Positions 53,619 to 63,022 of a DNA stretch of 64,000 nt are shown one piece after another. Numbering within the stretch: the stretch's first letter is position 1; each line of letters begins with the position of its first letter. A program made the translations under genes and the position numbers. The DNA comes from Arenibacter sp. ARW7G5Y1 (lineage in GTDB: Bacteria; Bacteroidota; Bacteroidia; Flavobacteriales; Flavobacteriaceae). The stretch covers positions 186,001 through 250,000 of the forward strand of contig NZ_QJJZ01000003.1 in NCBI RefSeq assembly GCF_003201775.1, in the 5' to 3' direction. The notes below the pieces were generated by a model that ran no database searches, was not told the DNA's origin, and worked only from the letters and a program-made list of their open reading frames with translations.

Positions 53619-54374
53619 TTACGAATTCATTGCTGAGATAATAAACTCTTTGAATTCCTTGGAAATAGGAATCAGGGTATTGTTAATCAATATATCCTTG
53701 GAGTTGATGGCATCAATATGGTCTACGTTGACAATATAGGATTTATGTGCCCTATAGAATTTTTGCTGTGGTAGTTTCTCCAAGTAATCCTTCAGCGGGG
53801 ATCTAACCAAAAACTTTTTATCTACAGTATTTACTTCCAAATAAACATTATCTGCTTTAATAAATTGTATATCCCCAAATTGGATTCGATAGTACAAATG
53901 TTGTTTTTTAACGAAGATGGAATCCTTTAATACCTTATTGGACATAAGTTTATCATCTTCTTCTTCCTGATTTTCCGATGCCCCATTGTTCTTGACCGAA
54001 GTAAAGTTGGAGAGCGCAATTTCGATGGAAGTATATAAATCCTGCTGCTCAAATGGCTTAACCAAATAGCCATTGGGTTTCACAGTCTTTGCATTTTCAA
54101 CAGTGGCCCTATCGGAATTTGAAGTAACAAATATAAAGGGGATATTGTAGTTCTCCCTGATATGCTTGCCCAAATCAATTCCTGTTTTATCGGACGCCAA
54201 GATAATGTCGATTAAAACCAGGTCAACTTCCTTATTTTTTAAGACTTCAACAGCCTGTTCGTAAACAATTACATTGTCCACGATTTCGTATCCAATCTCT
54301 TCCAACATAGATTGCATATCATCTGCAATTATTACGTTGTCCTCTACAATAAGAATTCTAATTGGTTGTTCCAA
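53619..54374 (-). CDS. LytTR family response regulator
   Basis: A 251-residue regulator. The receiver (1-120) has acidic residues ILIVEDN, phosphorylation Asp in LVLIDIILAS near residue 56, FVTSNSDRA and the Lys in YLVKPFEQQ. A charged linker (~125-150) leads to the LytTR DNA-binding domain (~150-250; FIKADNVYLEVNTVDKKFLV, then FYRAHKSYIVNVDHI). The start is TTG at 54374; the ATG at 54381 is out of frame. No sensor kinase is adjacent; the convergent gene is the broken LuxR-type regulator. Downstream of menA on the same strand. Confidence 0.9.
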   Translation of the reverse strand: MEQPIRILIVEDNVIIADDMQSMLEEIGYEIVDNVIVYEQAVEVLKNKEVDLVLIDIILASDKTGIDLGKHIRENYNIPFIFVTSNSDRATVENAKTVKPNGYLVKPFEQQDLYTSIEIALSNFTSVKNNGASENQEEEDDKLMSNKVLKDSIFVKKQHLYYRIQFGDIQFIKADNVYLEVNTVDKKFLVRSPLKDYLEKLPQQKFYRAHKSYIVNVDHIDAINSKDILINNTLIPISKEFKEFIISAMNS

Positions 54375-54407
54375 AGTGCATTTTTTTGATTGGTTATTAT
54401 CTCAAAA

Positions 54408-55316
54408 TTACGAAAAATTATTAAAACTAAAATAAAACAGAATCGACAATAAAAAAGTGCTCAATGCCAGCTTTTTTAATTCGGGATCCAGTAGAACCGT
54501 ATTCTTAAGTTTCCACATTTTGTTAAGATGCATAAATATAGGTACAAAAGCTAATAAATGGATGGCATTTTTCCAATTCTCGTAATGAATTATGGTAAAG
54601 GCCAAGATGCTTATAAAACTGAATACGATTAGGAAAACATGGTATATCTTGCCATTTTTAATACCCATTTTCACGACTATTGTGTTTTTATTGGAATTCT
54701 TATCCGACTCATAGTCCCTTAAATTGTTAAGATTAAGGACTCCCGTACTCAATAGGCCTATAGCTACTGCCGGAAAAATGGACATTGCATAAAGAGTTTT
54801 GGTGTAAAGAAACATTGAACCCATAACCCCTAGTAGACCAAAAAAAAGAAATACGAAAACGTCCCCCAGTCCCTTATATCCATAGGCCGATGATCCAACT
54901 GTGTATTTTATGGCGGCCCATATACTAAATACACCTAGAGCTCCAAAAATTACCGTGAAAAGTAGGTATTTAGTACCAAATGCAATATATAAAAGGGCTA
55001 TCGTTAAAAGGGCACATATAACAATAGATATAATAATACCCATTTTAAGCTCGTTCCGGGACAATTGTCCGCTTTGAAGTGCACGCTTGGGCCCTACTCT
55101 GTTTTCATTATCGGTACCTTTAACGCCATCGCCATAATCATTGGCAAAATTTGAAGTAATCTGGAATCCGACAGTGGTTAATAAAGCCAAGACAAAAATA
55201 TCCCAACTAAATTGGCTGTACATACTTGCAAGTGCCGTGCCTACAATAATTCCTGACAACGAAAGAGGAAGTGTCCTCAATCGGGCCGCACCTATCCATG
55301 CTCTTATTTTTGGCAA
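54408..55316 (-). CDS. menA: 1,4-dihydroxy-2-naphthoate polyprenyltransferase
   Basis: UbiA-type membrane enzyme attaching the isoprenoid tail in menaquinone synthesis; 302 residues with about eight hydrophobic segments. It has the first Asp motif FANDYGDGVKGTDNENR near residues 57-73 and the second at NLRDYESDKNSNK near 197-209. The start is TTG at 55316 (MPKIRAWIGAARLRTLPLS), consistent with the family N-terminus; no ATG precedes it. It starts one base after the stop of the SPOR gene, so they are coupled. Confidence 0.92.
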   Translation of the reverse strand: MPKIRAWIGAARLRTLPLSLSGIIVGTALASMYSQFSWDIFVLALLTTVGFQITSNFANDYGDGVKGTDNENRVGPKRALQSGQLSRNELKMGIIISIVICALLTIALLYIAFGTKYLLFTVIFGALGVFSIWAAIKYTVGSSAYGYKGLGDVFVFLFFGLLGVMGSMFLYTKTLYAMSIFPAVAIGLLSTGVLNLNNLRDYESDKNSNKNTIVVKMGIKNGKIYHVFLIVFSFISILAFTIIHYENWKNAIHLLAFVPIFMHLNKMWKLKNTVLLDPELKKLALSTFLLSILFYFSFNNFS

Positions 55317-55317
55317 T

Positions 55318-55929
55318 TTAATATGGGTCTTCTATTTCTAAACGCTTTCCTTCTTTGTAAGAGGCAACGAATGCATCCTCAAAACCCATTTTTACCAATT
55401 GGAACCTGAATGACCTGGCTTCTTCCAAAGTTTCGAAATTTCCAAGGGAGTAAGAATAGAAGGGATTGGTTTTAACAAATATTGTATTGTTAAGTGATTC
55501 GGACGCAAGGGTTATGTTGTTGTCCACAAAGGATTTAACCTGTACGGAATAAATTTTTTCTTTATCCAAAAACTTTTTGGCCAAATAAAACTCCTTCACC
55601 AAACTAAGTTCTTCGTTCTGCTCCTTAAGATTGTCTATTCTTGCTTTTATGACCTCCAAACTATCTATGGACACCAAAAGGTTATTCCCCATATTATTTC
55701 TACTTTCATAATTGGAGGACCTAATAAATCCGGCATTGTACGAGAAAATGGCCAGAGTACCAATTAAAAAAAGCACGGTAATACTACCGAATAGATTTCG
55801 TTGTATCTTACTGCGCTTTAATTCCTTGTTCTTGTATTTTATCTGATCCAATAGACGCTCATTAATAATTTGGGCCTTGTCTATGTCTTTATGCAATTCC
55901 AATAAATCACTTTCCTCAATGAATGGCAT
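55318..55929 (-). CDS. membrane-anchored SPOR-like protein
   Basis: A 203-residue protein. It has a cytoplasmic basic helix (~1-45; ELHKDIDKAQIINERLLDQI), a membrane helix (~48-68), a coiled coil (~85-120) and a C-terminal SPOR-like fold (~125-198; YSVQVKSFVDNNITLASES, SYSLGNFETLEEARSFR). It would place a peptidoglycan-facing domain outside the inner membrane. It directly precedes menA. Its role is unknown; SPOR proteins often localise to the division site. Confidence 0.75.
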   Translation of the reverse strand: MPFIEESDLLELHKDIDKAQIINERLLDQIKYKNKELKRSKIQRNLFGSITVLFLIGTLAIFSYNAGFIRSSNYESRNNMGNNLLVSIDSLEVIKARIDNLKEQNEELSLVKEFYLAKKFLDKEKIYSVQVKSFVDNNITLASESLNNTIFVKTNPFYSYSLGNFETLEEARSFRFQLVKMGFEDAFVASYKEGKRLEIEDPY

Positions 55930-56109
55930 AGTATAAATTGTTTAGGGGATGAGTTCTAAAATTAGTAAAAATAAATCGACTATATAACTTTTTAAACTTG
56001 GTTGTTGTAAAAGTAATGGTTTTTGTTGCAAAACGACAAATAATTAAAACGAAAATCCATAAATAATTGGACACCATTTAATTAAAGATTGCTATTTAAA
56101 GCTAGTTGC

Positions 56110-56940
56110 TTATAGCAAGTTTATACTATCTGGCTTAATCTCTATCTTTCTTTCCTTGTACAAAGCCCCTATCCCCTTTTTAAAAGTCTTCTTGCTCATC
56201 TGCAAAATTCTTTTGATATCCTCCGGGTCCGACTTGTCGTGTAAATTTAATACCCCACCATTGGAAACAAGTTTGTCATAGATTAGGTTGGCTGCCGGCT
56301 CTAAACTTTTATAACCTATAGGCTGCAGGCTGACATCAATTTTGTTGTCCGGTCTAATATTTTTAACATACCCCTTTATCTTGTCCCCGACGGCCACTTT
56401 TTTGAAAATTTCATTGGAGTAGACCAATCCTTTGTGCTTATGGTTGATGATTACTTCCCAGCCCAAATCGGTCAGCCTTGTAACTACCAGATCTACCTCG
56501 TCCAATGCATTCACTGTTAAGTCGTCATTGGATAAAAATTTATCCAGTTTGTTGGAAGCTACCAATCTATCTGTTTTTTCATCCAAATAGCAGTAAACAA
56601 CGTACCATTGGCCTTCCTGCATTTTATTGCGCTGTTCCCTAAATGGCACCAACAAATGTTTTTCCAACCCCCAGTCCATAAATGCACCGTATTCGTTTAC
56701 TTCGGCAACCTGTAACAATTGAAACTGATCAACCGTCACATAAGGAACCAATGTGGTAGCCACAATTCGTTCTTCGTGGTCTAGATAACAAAATACTTCA
56801 ATGCGGTCTCCGATCTCAAATTCCTCTGGAACATATTTATTGGGCAATAGAACATCATTACCCTCGTCATCGCCCAAAAAGAGACCCACTGTGGTATCCC
56901 TAAGTATTTCTAAATTATTATATTTCCCAAGTGCTATCAT
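56110..56940 (-). CDS. CvfB-like S1 RNA-binding protein
   Basis: A 276-residue protein with several S1-type OB-folds, as in CvfB. S1-like units are visible near residues 1-65 (GDRIEVFCYLDHEERIVAT), 70-130 (VNEYGAFMDWGLEKHLLVPF) and 150-205 (KVAVGDKIKGYVKNIRPDNKIDVSL), followed by a C-terminal winged-helix-like end (ILQMSKKTFKKGIGALYKE). It is cytoplasmic and probably binds RNA. It is in the minus-strand men region, downstream of DUF2853 behind a terminator. Confidence 0.88.
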   Translation of the reverse strand: MIALGKYNNLEILRDTTVGLFLGDDEGNDVLLPNKYVPEEFEIGDRIEVFCYLDHEERIVATTLVPYVTVDQFQLLQVAEVNEYGAFMDWGLEKHLLVPFREQRNKMQEGQWYVVYCYLDEKTDRLVASNKLDKFLSNDDLTVNALDEVDLVVTRLTDLGWEVIINHKHKGLVYSNEIFKKVAVGDKIKGYVKNIRPDNKIDVSLQPIGYKSLEPAANLIYDKLVSNGGVLNLHDKSDPEDIKRILQMSKKTFKKGIGALYKERKIEIKPDSINLL

Positions 56941-56972
56941 TCGGCAAAAATACGTTTAAAATAAATCTCAAT

Positions 56973-57003
56973 AAAAAAAAGCCGCTCTTTTTAAAGGCGG
57001 CTC
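56973..57003 (-). terminator. intrinsic terminator after the DUF2853 gene
   Basis: On the minus strand GAGCCGC-ctttaaaaaga-GCGGCTTTTTTTT: a 6- to 7-bp GC stem followed by eight T. It lies 25 bp after the DUF2853 stop and before cvfB. Confidence 0.8.
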
Positions 57004-57027
57004 AAATATTATATACAGCGGGTACCA

Positions 57028-57369
57028 TTATTTATAGACGGACTCCTTTTTAAAGTGCTTGGCCAACATGTAATAAACTACTGCCCTATGCTTACTCTTC
57101 ACGGAACTACCGTATTTATCTGTCACAGATTTGATGGCATCCATTAATTGAGGGCTATCTTTTAGTCCAAGTTTTTTAATCAGGAAATTATTTTTAACCG
57201 TTTGCAATTCTTTATCATCCGACCCGGACACTTTTGATGCATCCATGTTATATATGGAAGGTCCTAATCCTATCGTCACCTTCGTCAGTAAATCCATATT
57301 AGGTGTTTCACCAAATTTGTCCTTGATGTCTGCCGCATATTTTTCGATCAATTCATCTCTTTTGCTCAT
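57028..57369 (-). CDS. DUF2853 family protein
   Basis: A 113-residue helical, highly charged cytoplasmic protein with family-like segments MSKRDELIEKYAADIKDKFG, LLTKVTIGLGPSIYNMDAS and VKSKHRAVVYYMLAKHF. Function unknown. It sits 37 bp downstream of menD and before a terminator, so it is cotranscribed with the menaquinone genes. Confidence 0.85.
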   Translation of the reverse strand: MSKRDELIEKYAADIKDKFGETPNMDLLTKVTIGLGPSIYNMDASKVSGSDDKELQTVKNNFLIKKLGLKDSPQLMDAIKSVTDKYGSSVKSKHRAVVYYMLAKHFKKESVYK

Positions 57370-57406
57370 AATATTAAATATTCTTAATGATTAGATTAAT
57401 ATCCTT

Positions 57407-59161
57407 CTAAGATATGAAATCAAAATAACTAAGCAAAATATTGTCATTCAATAATCTTGGCGTTTTTATTTCCAGGATTTTGGGTTTTCCTGATTCGTTA
57501 TAAAAGTTCTTCAAGGCCTTGTTTAAGTCGGTTTTATTGGAAACAGATTCAAATTTAAAGCCATACATTTTGGCCAGGGATTGTAACTTAAGCGTATGGG
57601 TTGTCTCGAAAAAGGTGTTAAAATTGTCGGTTTCCTCTTTACCGGGCAGGATCCTAAAAATGCCACCACCATTATTGTTAATGACAATTATCCTAAAACT
57701 TGGCTTAATATAATTATTCCATAAACCATTGCTGTCGTATATAAAACTTAAATCGCCTGTAATCAACAAGGTTGGATTTTGCTCGTAAATTGAAGCTCCT
57801 ACGGCCGTTGAAGTACTCCCGTCTATACCGCTGGTACCTCGATTACAGTAAACACGGATAGAGGGCTCCAAATCGAATAATTGGGCATATCTCACCGTAG
57901 AACTGTTGGACAATTGTAGCTGGTAGTTTTTCGGAATGCTTCCCAAGGCCTTGTGGAACACCCACATGTCCGAAAATGGTATTTCCAGTAAGTACTGTTT
58001 TCTTTTTACCCTGTAACGATCCCTCCTTTTCGCCCAATACTCGTAATAGGAGCCTTCCTTGGCCGAGGTGTCTGTTAAAAGGTTTTTAAATAGTTCATTG
58101 GGACTTGTTTTAAAATGTTTATTTAGACAAAAAAAGGTATTATACGCTTTTTTGGGATTTACGTGCCAATGCATAAGCGGGGAATAATCCCTTAAAAAGG
58201 CTTTTATTTTTTTCGAGACAATCAGTCCTCCAAAGGTTAGGACAATTTCGGGACGGAGCATTTGGAACAATTCGTCCTTGTTGGCGGATTTCTCAATGGG
58301 AGCTATGATACTGTCTATATTGGGGAAAAAGTTGGGGTGGAATATATTGGAGGTGCATTCTGTAAGTACCACAACCGTTGGGTCTTTTGCCAGCATATCC
58401 AAATAGATTTTTTCAACTTCGTTAGGCGCATTTACCCCTACCAAAACCATTTTCCGTGAAGCGTTTTGCCAGCGATCAATATATTCCTTCCATTCTTCCT
58501 GGCCATTTTTAGCCTGGACCTCCAACAAATCAATTTGTGGCAAAATTGGGGATTCATCCACTGTATCATATAAAGGCTCTTCGAACGGAATATTTACATG
58601 TACCGGAGTATTATTGGCAATGGCTATGTTTAAAGCCTTGTTGAGAATCTTATCATTGTATTTTTGAACCAGGGCCTGGGATTGCTCAACGGTATGGCCC
58701 GCCAATTGAACAGGGTCATATTTCCGTACTTTATGGGTAGCATGGCAGACATCCTGCTTGAGGTTTGCCGAATACCCAATATGATTTTCAAACACATTGT
58801 TCTGTCTTATGGTTTGTCCGTCCCCAATATCAACTTTATAGGATGGCCTGTCCGCAGAAATAACAATAATGGGTATATCGCTATAGAAAGCTTCCGCAAT
58901 GGCAGGATAATAATTGAGCAAGGCGCTTCCGGAAGTGCACAGGATCGCAGTAGGCCGTTTTAGTTGTTGTGCTATGCCCAGGGCAAAAAACGCAGCACAA
59001 CGCTCGTCAACAATACTGTAACAAGTAAAAAAAGGGTCTTCCGAAAAACTTATGGTCAAGGGGGCATTTCTTGATCCCGGGGAAATGATTATGTTTTTAA
59101 CACCGCGTGCCTTGCAGTGATGGACAAGGGACTGTGCTGTGGGAATACTGGAATATTTCAT
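57407..59161 (-). CDS. menD: 2-succinyl-5-enolpyruvyl-6-hydroxy-3-cyclohexene-1-carboxylate synthase
   Basis: ThDP enzyme of menaquinone synthesis, 584 residues. N-terminal HHCKARGVKNIIISPGSRNAPL, then SVDERCAAFFALGIAQ (active-site Glu), and later the ThDP-binding TGDLSFIYDSNGLWN near 473-487 and NNNGGGIFRIL are present. The central TGS block (NRGTSGIDGSTSTAVGAS) also fits MenD. It follows menF by about 56 bp. Confidence 0.95.
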   Translation of the reverse strand: MKYSSIPTAQSLVHHCKARGVKNIIISPGSRNAPLTISFSEDPFFTCYSIVDERCAAFFALGIAQQLKRPTAILCTSGSALLNYYPAIAEAFYSDIPIIVISADRPSYKVDIGDGQTIRQNNVFENHIGYSANLKQDVCHATHKVRKYDPVQLAGHTVEQSQALVQKYNDKILNKALNIAIANNTPVHVNIPFEEPLYDTVDESPILPQIDLLEVQAKNGQEEWKEYIDRWQNASRKMVLVGVNAPNEVEKIYLDMLAKDPTVVVLTECTSNIFHPNFFPNIDSIIAPIEKSANKDELFQMLRPEIVLTFGGLIVSKKIKAFLRDYSPLMHWHVNPKKAYNTFFCLNKHFKTSPNELFKNLLTDTSAKEGSYYEYWAKRRDRYRVKRKQYLLEIPFSDMWVFHKALGSIPKNYQLQLSNSSTVRYAQLFDLEPSIRVYCNRGTSGIDGSTSTAVGASIYEQNPTLLITGDLSFIYDSNGLWNNYIKPSFRIIVINNNGGGIFRILPGKEETDNFNTFFETTHTLKLQSLAKMYGFKFESVSNKTDLNKALKNFYNESGKPKILEIKTPRLLNDNILLSYFDFIS

Positions 59162-59217
59162 TATTGCAAAATTACAACTCAGGTTTTTCTAAAACCAATA
59201 CATTGTTGCTTTTTGGT

Positions 59218-60327
59218 TTATTTTAAAACTATATTTAACATGGTGTTACTTTTGTCCTTGGTCTCCTGCCATTCTTTTTCAGGTACGGACCTGCTCGTTA
59301 AGCCGCCACCAACATAAATTTTAACCTTATTTCCCAATACTTGCATACATCTTAAATTCACGAATAAAGAGGTCTTGTTCTTTATGGTCCTGTAAGCCAT
59401 ATTTTCCTGATTTCTTCTTGTTGACGGTCTGCTGATATCTTCCTTGAAATTCAACTCCCCCAAAAAACCGGTATAAAATTGTCGATCATAGTTCTCATTG
59501 TCCAATATAAATTCTTTGGCCGCTTTCTTGGGTAGCCCACAAACGGCAGGTGTTGGATGTAGGGCCTCTATTATTTCTTCAAGCCGCGAATTATTTAAGT
59601 TCCCGGTCACGGATGTTTTTAGGTGCCAAAGATTCCCCGCTTTAAATGAACTTGTCTCCGATACCTTTAGAGGGGTAGCCTTATCTTCCAGTGAACTACG
59701 GATGAACTGGGTCACCATCTGCTGCTCCTCCAGTTCCTTTTCTTGCCAAATAGGTTCCTTGCCTATCCTGTGCAGTTGGGTGCCGGCCAAAGACATGGTT
59801 CTAAATTTATTGTTTTCGGTTTCAAGAAATATCTCGGGGGTGGCTCCCAACCACAGACCAACCCTTGGGTGGAACCAAATATAGCAGAAAGCTTTTGGGT
59901 ATTGGGTCAGCAATTCGTTGAACATAACAAAGGAGGTCTTGGAGGTTTGCACCTCTATACTTCTGGAAAGGACCACCTTTCTTATATTTCCCGAATCGAT
60001 ACTACTGATCGCCCGTTCTATTAGTTTAAGATAAATATCCTTATCGGCGTCCTGGTCAATAGTTTTTGGTAAAGGATTTCCGGAATGTTTTGGAACCGCC
60101 CCAAAGGCTTCGGCAATAGCCTTGTCTTTTCTAATTAACACCGCAGGTCTGTCCCCATCAAAGGGAGCAAAAACAAAACCGCACTCGGTATAGTCGGTTA
60201 CATAATGTATCTCAGTGTCATTTTGAAAAATTACCTTTACATCACCCTCATTGGGTTTCCTATAAGCCACAAATGGCAGACCTTTACGATACTGTTCTTT
60301 TATTTGATCCAAAAAACCTAGGGACAT
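59218..60327 (-). CDS. menF: isochorismate synthase
   Basis: Chorismate-utilising enzyme starting menaquinone synthesis; 369 residues from the ATG at 60327, or 376 from an upstream in-frame TTG at 60348 that would overlap the thioesterase gene. The family core is visible: IRKVVLSRSIEV, FHPRVGLWLGATPEIFLE, then LHPTPAVCGLPKKAAKEFI and GFLGELNF. The gene follows the hotdog thioesterase with a one-base gap, so they are coupled. Confidence 0.93.
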   Translation of the reverse strand: MSLGFLDQIKEQYRKGLPFVAYRKPNEGDVKVIFQNDTEIHYVTDYTECGFVFAPFDGDRPAVLIRKDKAIAEAFGAVPKHSGNPLPKTIDQDADKDIYLKLIERAISSIDSGNIRKVVLSRSIEVQTSKTSFVMFNELLTQYPKAFCYIWFHPRVGLWLGATPEIFLETENNKFRTMSLAGTQLHRIGKEPIWQEKELEEQQMVTQFIRSSLEDKATPLKVSETSSFKAGNLWHLKTSVTGNLNNSRLEEIIEALHPTPAVCGLPKKAAKEFILDNENYDRQFYTGFLGELNFKEDISRPSTRRNQENMAYRTIKNKTSLFVNLRCMQVLGNKVKIYVGGGLTSRSVPEKEWQETKDKSNTMLNIVLK

Positions 60328-60328
60328 A

Positions 60329-60751
60329 CTATTTTTTTGATAAGGCAATGGTGGTAAGTTTGCAGATCGAAATTAGCTTACCGTCTTTATCCGTTACTTT
60401 GATATCCCAGATTTGTGTAGTACGTCCTTTATGTACCACCTCTGCCCTGGCGTAAACATCACCTTCCTTGATACTCTTGACATGATTGGCCGAAATTTCC
60501 AATCCACGAACAAAAAATTCTTTGGTATCCAAAAATATATGGGAAGCCATACTTCCTACACTTTCGGCCAAGGCTACCGTTGCCCCACCGTGTAATACTC
60601 CGTCTGGTTGATGAACCTGGGAAGTAACTGGCATTTTCGCCACCAAATAATTCTCTCCCACATCTATGTATTCTATCTTCAAGGTTTCCATTAGGGTAGC
60701 CTTGTTGGACTCATTACAAATTTTCAGAATTTTTTCTTTGTATTCGTTCAT
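60329..60751 (-). CDS. menI: hotdog-fold thioesterase, probable DHNA-CoA thioesterase
   Basis: A 140-residue PaaI/YbdB-type hotdog protein. The active-site region is HQPDGVLHGGATVALAESVG near residues 47-66 (HGG with the following Glu). Then comes YARAEVVHKGRTTQIWDIKV. The neighbourhood (menF and menD directly downstream) suggests it hydrolyses 1,4-dihydroxy-2-naphthoyl-CoA; that assignment is by context. A gene for the DHNA-CoA-forming MenB is not in the window. Confidence 0.82.
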   Translation of the reverse strand: MNEYKEKILKICNESNKATLMETLKIEYIDVGENYLVAKMPVTSQVHQPDGVLHGGATVALAESVGSMASHIFLDTKEFFVRGLEISANHVKSIKEGDVYARAEVVHKGRTTQIWDIKVTDKDGKLISICKLTTIALSKK

Positions 60752-60823
60752 GAATTATTTTTTTGTAAAATTAAGCATTAGAAATTCAACAATTGCGTTA
60801 CTTTATCCCTTATCCCAAAATTT

Positions 60824-61471
60824 ATGTCATCAGAGGAAAAACAAATTTCATACACAACGGCCAATACCTACAGTACCATGAATACCTTAAATGAAAAGAC
60901 AAGGAACGTGTGGATCGTATTTCACGGTATTGGGTTTTTGAGCAGGTATTTTATTAAATATTTTAGTGAACTGCCCAAAGAAGAAAATTATATAATAGCC
61001 CCACAAGCTCCCTCAAAGTATTATTTGAACACGGATTTCAAGCATGTTGGGGCTAGTTGGCTTACGAAGGAAAACACGGCCTTGGAAACGACAAATGTTC
61101 TGAACTATATGGATAAGCTCTTTGCCACGGAAAAAATTCCCGCCCATTGCCGACTATTGGTATTGGGGTTTTCCCAAGGGGTATCCATAGCTACCCGTTG
61201 GACTGCGAAACGCAAAATAGAACTGGATCAATTAATATTATATGCAGGACGAATTCCATAGGAACTCACTCCAGAGGATTTTAAATTCTTACATACCGGA
61301 AATGCCAGGATAAAATTGGTAGTGGGCAACCAAGATCAATTTATAACCAAAGCCCGTCTTGAAAATGAGAAGGAAAAAATGGATTCCCTATTCAATGGAA
61401 AAGCCGAATTGATTAAATTTGAAGGCGGACATGAAATAAACAAGGAAGTTTTAATCAACCTAATTAAATGA
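60824..61471 (+). pseudogene. alpha/beta hydrolase (YpfH/esterase-like) with in-frame TAG
   Basis: The frame from ATG 60824 runs 145 codons (IAPQAPSKYYLN, nucleophile elbow LGFSQGVS) and meets TAG at 61259-61261 after GRIP. It then continues in the same frame for 69 codons (ELTPEDFKFL..., VVGNQDQFIT with the Asp, FEGGHEINKE with the His) to TGA at 61471. The continuation holds the remaining triad residues, so the truncated 145-residue form should be inactive. A CAG-to-TAG change is the simplest cause. The tail overlaps the GNAT start by four bases (ATGA), so the intact gene was in an operon with it. Confidence 0.83.
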
Positions 61472-62016
61472 AAAATGCCACTCCGATCCTGGAAAACGAT
61501 TTTGTGAAACTGTCGCCACTCTCTTTGGGCAACTACCATTATTTACTTCCTATTGCCGGTCAGAAAAAGCTTGTTCAGTATTCTCCTTCCGATATTGAGA
61601 CTTCCGAAGCTCTAAAAAATTACGTTGAACAAGCTTTGGAAAAAGAAAGGAGTTTTTTGGCAATGCCTTTCATCATATATGACAAAAAAAATGAAAAGTA
61701 CGCAGGAAGTACCCGATTTATGAATATCGACCGGAAAAATAAGGTTCTTGAAATAGGTGCTACCTGGATTGGAAGGGAATTTCAAGGCACTGGGCTCAAT
61801 GGTCAGGCAAAACTTCTCATGATCAATTATGTGTTTAATGAAATGTTGTTCGAAAAGGTTGAATTTAGAATCGACGAGCGCAATGTTCGTTCCCGAAGGG
61901 CAGTGGAGAAATTGGGGGCGAAATTGGAGGGTATTTTGCGCAAAAATGTTTACCTGCTGGATGGGTTTAAAAGAAATACCTGTTGTTATGGTATTTTAAA
62001 GGAGGAATGGGGCTAA
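61468..62016 (+). CDS. GNAT family N-acetyltransferase
   Basis: A 182-residue acetyltransferase of the RimJ/RimL type. The acetyl-CoA-binding core is EIGATWIGREFQGTGLNGQAKL near residues 90-111 with NYVFNEMLFEKVEFRIDERN. The ending SRRAVEKLGAKLEGILRKN is typical of RimJ-type proteins. The ATG overlaps the end of the interrupted hydrolase (ATGA). Substrate unknown; N-terminal or amine acetylation is possible. Confidence 0.88.
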   Translation: MKNATPILENDFVKLSPLSLGNYHYLLPIAGQKKLVQYSPSDIETSEALKNYVEQALEKERSFLAMPFIIYDKKNEKYAGSTRFMNIDRKNKVLEIGATWIGREFQGTGLNGQAKLLMINYVFNEMLFEKVEFRIDERNVRSRRAVEKLGAKLEGILRKNVYLLDGFKRNTCCYGILKEEWG

Positions 62017-62074
62017 TGCTTTGAAGCATCTTCAAAGCGGGGTAAATCCATACTTTTGTAATTAAAAAAAAGAT

Positions 62075-63022
62075 TTAGGATTTGACTTCCTCTATAGGTT
62101 CCTTTTCGTAATATTTGATTTTTCTGGTTTTATAAGTGTTGTCCGGGGTAATGATCTGTTTGATCCAGTTGCCCGATTCGTGGCTATCATATTGGTAGAT
62201 AAATTCTTGGACTTTTACAGATTTACCAACTAGGGTCTTTAGTGAAGTTAGCATACCCTTGTCATTGTACGTGTAAATAAAACTCTCGGTAGGAATAAAT
62301 GTTTTTTGGCCCTCGTTGTAGACGAACTTTTTTTCGGAAACTAATTTATTGGAATTGTCATAGGTTTGTTCCAGGGCCTTTTGAGGTAAGCCTTCCAAAA
62401 ATTCCTTGGTCAGAATCATTTTGTGGACCGTATTGTCTTTTCCTTTTACCTTGGAGGTTCTTATTGATTTGAATATAATATCGTTCAAATAATAAGTAAC
62501 GGTAAACTCTCCTTTATAAACTTCATATTTCAGGGCAGTTTCATCAATACCGCTGTCATTGATTCGCTTTATGGTAGAAAGCTTGCCATCCTCCCCATAG
62601 CTATATTCGTATTGCTCTAAGAATTCCTTGTTATATGAAATTATTTTTTCCGTAATCTTTTTCCCTTCAGTGGTATCCAATTCATAAAAATTGGCAATGG
62701 AGGTATTCTTTACAAAAACGCCATCCCTATAATTTTCCAGCCGTTTTTCCAATAGTGCAGATCCATCCAGCTTGTAAATTGTTATGTCGTAATCCGTATC
62801 ATTATAACGCGTAACTGCCTTTGTAAGAAGGCCATCTTCGTTGAAGGCATATTCCTCTTTTCCATAGTCGGTCGAAACCAAGCAGGATTTAACGGGGCCG
62901 TTTAAATCAAAATCTTCCACAGAAAACACTTTTATTTCTTGAGCGGACGTACCTAGAGGGAAGGCAATACCCAGAACAAGGGCAATACGCAAAAGAATAT
63001 GGATCAAGTAGTTTTTCATCAT
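62075..63022 (-). CDS. secreted YD/RHS-like protein, unknown
   Basis: A 315-residue exported protein with a signal peptide (residues 1-27, SAQ). It contains several short repeats of YD/RHS style (EYAFNEDGLLTKAVTRYND, QYEYSYGEDGKLSTIKRIND, FIYTYNDKGMLTSLKTL), each about 20 residues, giving a beta-rich structure. There is no toxin domain at the C-terminus and no partner nearby. A secreted structural or binding role is plausible; I do not recognise a family name. Confidence 0.7.
   Translation of the reverse strand: MMKNYLIHILLRIALVLGIAFPLGTSAQEIKVFSVEDFDLNGPVKSCLVSTDYGKEEYAFNEDGLLTKAVTRYNDTDYDITIYKLDGSALLEKRLENYRDGVFVKNTSIANFYELDTTEGKKITEKIISYNKEFLEQYEYSYGEDGKLSTIKRINDSGIDETALKYEVYKGEFTVTYYLNDIIFKSIRTSKVKGKDNTVHKMILTKEFLEGLPQKALEQTYDNSNKLVSEKKFVYNEGQKTFIPTESFIYTYNDKGMLTSLKTLVGKSVKVQEFIYQYDSHESGNWIKQIITPDNTYKTRKIKYYEKEPIEEVKS

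Noticed and set aside
54358-54381. ATG at 54381 as the LytTR start
   Set aside because: It opens a different frame that ends after seven codons; the in-frame TTG at 54374 gives a normal receiver N-terminus.
61259-61261. TAG recoded as an amino acid
   Set aside because: No pyrrolysine or suppressor evidence in the window and ordinary genes here use TAG as a stop.
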